A stretch of 7,404 nt of DNA from Planctomycetota bacterium (GTDB lineage Bacteria; Planctomycetota; SBBH01; JAHFOU01), in NCBI GenBank assembly GCA_023261525.1, contig JAHFOU010000039.1, forward strand, positions 1-7,404. Direction: 5' to 3'. This document shows positions 1 through 6,032 of this stretch, piece after piece; positions within the stretch are counted from its first letter, which is position 1; each line of letters starts with the position of its first letter. Under the pieces are notes generated by a model, which was not told where the DNA came from, searched no databases, and saw only the letters and a list, made by a program, of their open reading frames with translations. The position numbers and the translations under genes were made by a program.

Positions 1-2883
<2,883 letters not shown>

Positions 2884-2909
<26 letters not shown>

Positions 2910-3543
2910 TCGCTTGATCAGGGCACGCCACCGCCTGACGACCTCGGAGCGACGACGGCGGATCCTCGACACCTCGGCACGGCATTTCGCCCGGCACGGC
3001 TTCAGCGGCGCCAGGATCCGGAAGATCGCCCTGGCCTGTGGCGTCGCCGACACCCTGCTCTTCCACCATTTCCCCAGCAAGGACGCCCTGTACCGGGAGA
3101 TCCTCGACAGCCGCCTGAGCGTCCCGGAGCGGGAGATCTTCCCCCCCTTCTCCCGTTTCGACGGGGACGACGAGGCCTTCCTTTCCGCCGTCGCCTCAGG
3201 ACTCCTGGCCCGCATGGAGTCCGATCCCTCATTCACCCGCCTCCTGTTCTACGGCGCCCTGGAGGACCACGACCTCGCGCACGACTTCGTGGATTGCCGC
3301 ATCCGGAAGTCCGTCCGGTATGTGGCGCGCTATCTTGCCTTGCGCCAGCGGCAAGGGGGTTTCCGGAAAGTGGATTCCCTGGTGGCCGCCCGGGCCTTCC
3401 TGGGCATGGTGGTCCACCACAGCCTCCTGACGCACCTGTTCGGATACCCCTTGCGCCCCGCCGTCCCTCAGGAAACGCTGGTCCGCGCCTGGGTCGCCCT
3501 TTTCCTCAACGGCGTCCGGAAGGCATCTGAGAAACGGGCTTGA
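2884..3543 (+). CDS. TetR/AcrR-family transcriptional regulator
   Basis: This is a one-domain repressor-type regulator, probably of the RND pump it follows. From the GTG at 2884 it is 219 residues, usual for TetR. The N-terminal DNA-binding domain is clear: RRRRILDTSARHFARHGF (about residues 23-40), the helix-turn-helix around residues 43-62 with IRKIALACGV, and the signature FHHFPSKDALYREIL after it. The C-terminal ligand domain contains SFTRLLFYGALEDHDLAHDF, like many AcrR-type proteins. The start is uncertain. GTG 2884 overlaps the pump gene by 26 nt, with GGGAG rather far upstream (2864-2868). TTG 2914 lies 4 nt after the pump stop, leaves 16 residues before the first helix, and has no good Shine-Dalgarno. 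Either way translation is probably coupled to the pump. A regulator at the tail of its own operon implies feedback on its own expression. The ligand is unknown. Confidence 0.9.
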
Positions 3544-3703
3544 TCGGACCGCTCGCCTGGCGAACGAGGCAGCTGAAGCGAAAGTCCTTGGCAGGCCTCG
3601 TCCACCACCCCCTGGGCGATGGCGTCCGAGAGGATCCGGAGGTTGCGGGACGGCCTCAGGTTCTAGTGTCCCCTCTTGGGTCCCGCACCTAGATGGAAAA
3701 CCG
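3544..3703. other. Intergenic stretch, no convincing gene
   Basis: I see no supported gene here. The weak palindrome near 3551-3566 has almost no loop and no T-run, so it is not a convincing terminator for the TetR gene. On the minus strand a short frame reads NLRILSDAIAQGVVDEACQ, just downstream of an in-frame TAG. It has no start or ribosome site that I trust and could be chance or a gene relic. Confidence 0.4.
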
Positions 3704-3732
3704 CTATCATCCTTTCCAGCATCCTCTAAAAT
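3704..3732 (+). promoter_or_regulatory. Putative promoter of leader copy A (TAAAAT -10)
   Basis: A -10 box TAAAAT lies at 3727-3732 in the context CCTCTAAAAT, matching CCTCTATAAT at the same place in copy B. The -35 match (CTATCA, 3704-3709, 17 nt spacing) is weak. The box ends 8 nt before the ATG at 3741, so transcription should start at or within about two bases of that ATG. The conserved position in both copies is the main support. Confidence 0.45.
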
Positions 3733-3740
3733 CACCGGGT

Positions 3741-3833
3741 ATGCGAGTGCTCGGCCTCCGCGGAATCATGTGGCGCAAGAAACACCTCGGCTCCACGTCC
3801 GAGAACGTCGATCCGCCGTCCACCCCGCGCTAG
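3741..3833 (+). CDS. Conserved 30-residue leader peptide, copy A (uORF)
   Basis: A 30-codon ORF opens the leader ahead of the membrane carrier gene. The peptide begins MRVLGLRG, has a basic centre (WRKKHLGST) and ends in an acidic, proline-rich tail, ENVDPPSTPR-stop. The copy-B peptide aligns without gaps and shares 17 of 30 residues (M-VL--RG---RKK--GST-E---DPP--PR). Seven of the shared codons differ only at the third base, which points to selection on the peptide. There is no Shine-Dalgarno before the ATG, and the -10 box lies 8 nt upstream, so the ORF looks leaderless. Its last three codons, through the stop, form part of the 87-nt conserved RNA. I infer a cis-acting leader peptide whose translation or stalling controls the RNA fold downstream. 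I do not recognise a named family. Confidence 0.72.
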   Translation: MRVLGLRGIMWRKKHLGSTSENVDPPSTPR

Positions 3834-3909
3834 GCGGGGACCCCCCTCTCGCTACTGACCTCCCCCTCGCGCGTTAGAAGCCGCCGCCCGCGTTGCGTTC
3901 CTGCAGCGG
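3823..3909 (+). promoter_or_regulatory. 87-nt conserved structured leader RNA element, copy A
   Basis: This block is identical, base for base, to 5752-5838, while the sequences on both sides have diverged. A perfect 6-bp hairpin forms from CCCCGC (3823-3828) and GCGGGG (3834-3839). Its 5-nt loop GCTAG holds the uORF stop codon (3831-3833). An alternative long-range stem, CGCGC (3826-3830) with GCGCG (3869-3873), uses some of the same bases, so the two cannot form together. A further 3' stem is possible between CCGC (3881-3884) and GCGG (3906-3909). Short blocks (TAGGCGGGG, GCTACTGACC) recall the M-box Mg2+ riboswitch core (TAGGTGAGG, GCTGCTGCCC), but the rest does not obviously fit. I call it a riboswitch-like or attenuation element of unassigned family that controls the genes at 3979-5402. 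Confidence 0.7.
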
Positions 3910-3947
3910 GAGGGCCCGTTTCCATATTCCAGGACCGCGAGGCAACC

Positions 3948-3971
3948 ATGACACATGAGTCAATCTCCTGA
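3948..3971 (+). CDS. 7-codon micro-ORF MTHESIS, copy A
   Basis: A seven-codon ORF follows the conserved RNA. It has a Shine-Dalgarno match GCGAGG ending at 3942, 5 nt before its ATG. This is the best ribosome site between the RNA and the carrier gene. Copy B has a micro-ORF of equal length at the equivalent place (MFHEERS), sharing M, H, E and the final S. In both copies the stop lies exactly 7 nt before the ATG of the small membrane protein, so coupled re-initiation is likely. An overlapping in-frame ATG at 3955 for the next gene is the competing reading. Confidence 0.45.
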   Translation: MTHESIS

Positions 3972-3978
3972 CGACCCC

Positions 3979-4116
3979 ATGAAACGCATCCGGCAATGCA
4001 TCCATGATCTTTGGCTGGATTACGGGCTCTACGTGATCATCCTGGGCGGGCTAGCCTTCGGAGTCCTGCATGCGATGTCGCGTTTCTCCCGATGCAGGAA
4101 TGAGGGCCGGAAATGA
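3979..4116 (+). CDS. Small single-span membrane protein (45 aa), copy A
   Basis: A 45-residue protein with a basic N-terminus (MKRIRQ), then DLWLDYGLYVIILGG and a hydrophobic stretch to about residue 31, then a basic tail (SRFSRCRNEGRK). This predicts one membrane helix, probably with the C-terminus inside by the positive-inside rule. It is a paralogue of the protein at 5907-6032; they share LW-DYG-YV-IL-G and LH---R--R-R-E (about 20 positions). The start at 3979 matches that of copy B. An in-frame ATG at 3955 would add eight residues (MSQSPDDP) that have no counterpart in copy B. The stop overlaps the carrier start as ATGA (4113-4116), so the two are translated together. It may be an accessory subunit of the carrier, or simply a coupling ORF. 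I recognise no named family. Confidence 0.72.
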   Translation: MKRIRQCIHDLWLDYGLYVIILGGLAFGVLHAMSRFSRCRNEGRK

Positions 4117-5402
4117 CGGCAGGCCTCACGCTCTCCCTCTGGACCCTGCTCCCCTTCGGGGGCCTGCTCCTGGCCATCGCGCTGGGACCTCTCATCGCCC
4201 CCTCCTGGTGGCACAGGCGCTTCCCCTGGGTGAGCCTGGCCTTCGGACTGCCCACGGTCCTCTTCCTTCTCGCCCAGGGAGCACCCTGGGGCGGGCGGTA
4301 CCTGCACACCCTCCACGAGTACCTGTCCTTCATCATCCTCCTGGGATCCCTTTTCGTGATCTCGGGCGGCGTCCTCCTCCGAGATCACCTGGTGGGGACG
4401 CCCTTCGTGAACACCGCGCTCCTGGCCGTAGGGACCCTCCTGGCCAGCGTGGTGGGGACCACGGGCGCCTCCATGCTCCTCATCCGCCCCGTCCTGCAGG
4501 CCAACCGGCGCCGCACGAGCCGGGTCCACATCGTCGTCTTTTTCATCTTCCTGGTCTCCAACATCGGAGGGTGCCTGACGCCCCTGGGGGACCCGCCGCT
4601 CTACCTGGGCTACCTGAAGGGCGTCCCCTTCGCCTGGACCCTGGGGTTGGCCGGACCCTGGGCGGCGGTCTCCGGTATCCTGCTCGCGGCCTTCTTCCTG
4701 GTCGACTATGTCCTCTACCGTCGGGAGAGGGGCGTCCATGCCGACGAGGCGGAGGGCCTGAAGGACCCCCTGGACCTGGACGGCTGGGCCAACCTCGCTC
4801 TCCTGGGCGGGGTGGTCCTGGCGATCTACCTCTCGGGCCGTCAGCACTGGCCCACCGGGGTCCAGGAGGGCGTCCTCCTGGCCCTGGCCGGACTCTCCTG
4901 GAAGACAACACCGGTGAGGATCCACCACGCCAACGCCTTCCACTTCCATCCCATCCGGGAGGTGGCCATCCTCTTCGCGGGGATCTTCGCGGCCATGGTC
5001 CCGGCCCTGGTCATCCTGGAAGCAGCCCCCCAGCGCTGGCCGGGGCTCAGGATCACGGAGCCCTGGCAGTTCTTCTGGGCCACCGGGGCCCTGTCGAGCT
5101 TCCTGGACAACGCGCCCACCTACCTCAGCTTCACGGCCCTGGCCTCGGGCCTCCACGGGGTGGACGCCGGAGACCTCTCCCGGCTCCTGGCGACCGCGGC
5201 GGGAGAGCGTCTCCTCACGGCGATCTCGCTCGGCGCCGTCTTCATGGGGGCCATGACCTATATCGGCAATGGCCCCAACTTCATGGTCAAGGCCATCGCG
5301 GAGGAGGCCGGGATCCGGATGCCCTCCTTCTTCGGCTACCTGGGTTGGTCCTGCGCAGTGCTGATCCCGCTCTTTCTGGCATTGACCCTGTGGATGTTTT
5401 GA
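4113..5402 (+). CDS. CitMHS_2/NhaD-like ion transporter (annotated elsewhere as sodium:proton antiporter)
   Basis: A 429-residue polytopic inner-membrane protein with about 11-12 hydrophobic segments. It has the inverted-repeat layout of the ion-transporter superfamily. First-half motifs: GTTGASMLLIRP (115-126) and SNIGGCLTPLGDPP (149-162), with the re-entrant TPLGDPP signature. Second-half counterparts: SSFLDNAPT (328-336) and YIGNGPNFMVKAIAE (383-397). A hydrophilic loop (about 203-222) joins the halves. These motifs match the putative citrate/Na+:H+ antiporter family (CitMHS_2). Family members are usually called sodium:proton antiporters, but the true substrate is unproven. The start ATG overlaps the small membrane gene stop (ATGA). 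GAGGG (4102-4106) lies 6 nt upstream as a Shine-Dalgarno. Expression is probably governed by leader copy A. A small CxxC membrane protein follows 16 nt after the stop. Confidence 0.88.
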   Translation: MTAGLTLSLWTLLPFGGLLLAIALGPLIAPSWWHRRFPWVSLAFGLPTVLFLLAQGAPWGGRYLHTLHEYLSFIILLGSLFVISGGVLLRDHLVGTPFVNTALLAVGTLLASVVGTTGASMLLIRPVLQANRRRTSRVHIVVFFIFLVSNIGGCLTPLGDPPLYLGYLKGVPFAWTLGLAGPWAAVSGILLAAFFLVDYVLYRRERGVHADEAEGLKDPLDLDGWANLALLGGVVLAIYLSGRQHWPTGVQEGVLLALAGLSWKTTPVRIHHANAFHFHPIREVAILFAGIFAAMVPALVILEAAPQRWPGLRITEPWQFFWATGALSSFLDNAPTYLSFTALASGLHGVDAGDLSRLLATAAGERLLTAISLGAVFMGAMTYIGNGPNFMVKAIAEEAGIRMPSFFGYLGWSCAVLIPLFLALTLWMF

Positions 5403-5418
5403 GAACCGGAGGTGATGC

Positions 5419-5592
5419 ATGGCATCGTGTAGAGGTTGCGGGATCGAGATGACCGAGTCGAACCGGCCGCCCCCCGGATCCAAGGCGGAGGCCGAGGGCC
5501 GGTGTAGCGGCTGCGCCAAGCTCCCGCCGGGATGGATCGTGTTCCTGATCCTGGGAGGGATCCTGGCCCTCGGGTATGTGTTTTTGCAGTGA
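5419..5592 (+). CDS. 57-residue membrane protein with two CxxC pairs
   Basis: This ORF starts at ATG 5419 behind a very strong Shine-Dalgarno (GGAGGTGA, 5408-5415), 16 nt after the carrier stop, so it belongs to the same transcript. The N-terminal part carries CRGC at residues 4-7 and CSGC at residues 29-32, the pattern of a small zinc ribbon or a metal/redox site, separated by a proline- and glutamate-rich linker. Residues about 38-56 (GWIVFLILGGILALGYVFL) form one hydrophobic helix that ends the protein, as in tail-anchored proteins with the ribbon in the cytoplasm. I do not recognise a family. A possible role is an accessory or regulatory partner of the carrier. The clean ribosome site and paired cysteines make it a credible gene despite its size. 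Confidence 0.75.
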   Translation: MASCRGCGIEMTESNRPPPGSKAEAEGRCSGCAKLPPGWIVFLILGGILALGYVFLQ

Positions 5593-5633
5593 GGGAAGCA
5601 CAGTCTTTTCGCCCAGGGCTAAGGAGGGTCAGT

Positions 5634-5662
5634 TTGTCTTCCGCGTCAGTGCCCTCTATAAT
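5634..5662 (+). promoter_or_regulatory. Sigma70-like promoter of leader copy B
   Basis: TTGTCT (5634-5639) and a perfect TATAAT (5657-5662) are separated by 17 nt, the optimal spacing. The -10 box ends 7 nt before ATG 5670, so the predicted transcription start falls on or next to the A of that ATG. The leader peptide mRNA would then be leaderless. The promoter lies in the gap after the CxxC protein gene and gives the GH15 unit its own transcript. Confidence 0.7.
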
Positions 5663-5669
5663 GGCGATC

Positions 5670-5762
5670 ATGAGTGTCCTCAGCATCCGCGGGTTCAAGT
5701 CGCGCAAAAAGCGCCGCGGATCCACCGCCGAGAGCACCGACCCGCCGCATTCCCCGCGCTAG
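5670..5762 (+). CDS. Conserved 30-residue leader peptide, copy B (uORF)
   Basis: This is the paralogue of the ORF at 3741-3833, again 30 codons and aligned without gaps. It starts MSVLSIRGF, has a strongly basic centre (KSRKKRRGSTAES) and ends TDPPHSPR-stop. Third-base-only differences at shared V, G, K, K, G, T and D codons indicate selection at the protein level. The ATG sits at the predicted transcription start of the TATAAT promoter and has no Shine-Dalgarno in range. One alternative exists: a TTG at 5634 in the same frame, preceded by AAGGAGG (5621-5627), would give a 42-residue form. Its extra residues are not conserved in copy A, and it would need a promoter further upstream. The acidic-Pro-Pro tail at the stop resembles features that slow or destabilise ribosomes, as in the Salmonella mgtL leader, so I infer a regulatory role. 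Confidence 0.77.
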   Translation: MSVLSIRGFKSRKKRRGSTAESTDPPHSPR

Positions 5763-5838
5763 GCGGGGACCCCCCTCTCGCTACTGACCTCCCCCTCGCG
5801 CGTTAGAAGCCGCCGCCCGCGTTGCGTTCCTGCAGCGG
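5752..5838 (+). promoter_or_regulatory. 87-nt conserved structured leader RNA element, copy B
   Basis: Identical over all 87 bases to 3823-3909, at a constant offset of 1929 from the aligned uORF start. The stop-codon hairpin is CCCCGC (5752-5757) with GCGGGG (5763-5768), loop GCTAG. The competing stem is CGCGC (5755-5759) with GCGCG (5798-5802). Here it lies upstream of a small membrane protein and a GH15 enzyme instead of a carrier, so the RNA moves as a control cassette independent of the gene it governs. No run of T follows the last stem. This argues against simple intrinsic termination and leaves translational control or Rho access as options. Confidence 0.7.
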
Positions 5839-5875
5839 ACGGTGCCGTTCCGTAACCCTGAACGCGAGGTAGCCC

Positions 5876-5899
5876 ATGTTCCACGAAGAGAGGTCCTGA
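5876..5899 (+). CDS. 7-codon micro-ORF MFHEERS, copy B
   Basis: Counterpart of the micro-ORF at 3948-3971, with the same length and position. The Shine-Dalgarno GCGAGG ends at 5869, 6 nt before the ATG. Its stop lies 7 nt before the ATG of the small membrane protein at 5907. That gene has no well-placed ribosome site of its own (GAAGAGAGG ends 13 nt upstream), which favours re-initiation after the micro-ORF. Four of seven residues match copy A. The ORF is too short for certainty. Confidence 0.47.
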   Translation: MFHEERS

Positions 5900-5906
5900 T
5901 CACGCC

Positions 5907-6032
5907 ATGAAGCTCGTTCGGAAACTTTGGACGGATTACGGGATCTACGTGGCCATCCTGGTCGGGGGAGCTCTCCTGGCCCTACACACTTTGCTGCGCC
6001 TCCTCCGGCGCAGGAAGGAATCTTGGGAATGA
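5907..6032 (+). CDS. Small single-span membrane protein (41 aa), copy B
   Basis: A 41-residue paralogue of the protein at 3979-4116. It has a short basic start (MKLVRK), the shared LWTDYGIYVAIL core, a hydrophobic helix to about residue 33, and a highly basic tail (RLLRRRKESWE). Relative to copy A, four residues are missing before the LW core and the rest aligns without gaps. The stop overlaps the GH15 start as ATGA (6029-6032). A membrane helix coupled to what looks like a soluble enzyme is odd. It suggests that the peptide belongs to the regulatory cassette, or has a role of its own at the membrane, and is not a subunit of each downstream product. Confidence 0.75.
   Translation: MKLVRKLWTDYGIYVAILVGGALLALHTLLRLLRRRKESWE

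Noticed and set aside
3548..3570. Palindrome after the TetR gene as an intrinsic terminator
   Set aside because: The stem would close on a loop of one to four bases and there is no T-run.
3229..3735. Minus-strand ORF of 168 codons covering the TetR 3' end and the intergenic gap
   Set aside because: Most of it is the antisense shadow of the TetR gene in GC-rich DNA; the translation is low-complexity and has no family motifs.
3823..3909. The identical 87-nt repeats as a mobile element, REP sequence, CRISPR repeat or attachment site
   Set aside because: Only two copies are seen, each at the same point in an otherwise homologous leader, with homology continuing on both sides in diverged form; no transposase, spacers or target duplications.
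3955..4116. Start of the small membrane protein at ATG 3955 (53 residues)
   Set aside because: Copy B has no start codon at the matching place, and the eight extra residues are unlike anything there; ATG 3979 matches copy B in spacing and sequence.
4029..5519. Minus-strand ORF of 496 codons opposite the carrier gene
   Set aside because: Composition is Gly/Gln/Glu/Pro/Asp-rich without domains, while the plus-strand frame has clear membrane helices and transporter motifs.
5621..5636. AAGGAGG followed 6 nt later by an in-frame TTG, a possible alternative start for leader peptide B
   Set aside because: It is a good ribosome site on paper, but the TATAAT promoter would start transcription downstream of it, and copy A has no equivalent. 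Kept as the main alternative to the leaderless model.
5532..5762. Longer version of leader peptide B starting at ATG 5532 (76 codons)
   Set aside because: The extension overlaps the CxxC protein gene in another frame and runs across the promoter, and nothing before M-x-V-L is conserved in copy A.
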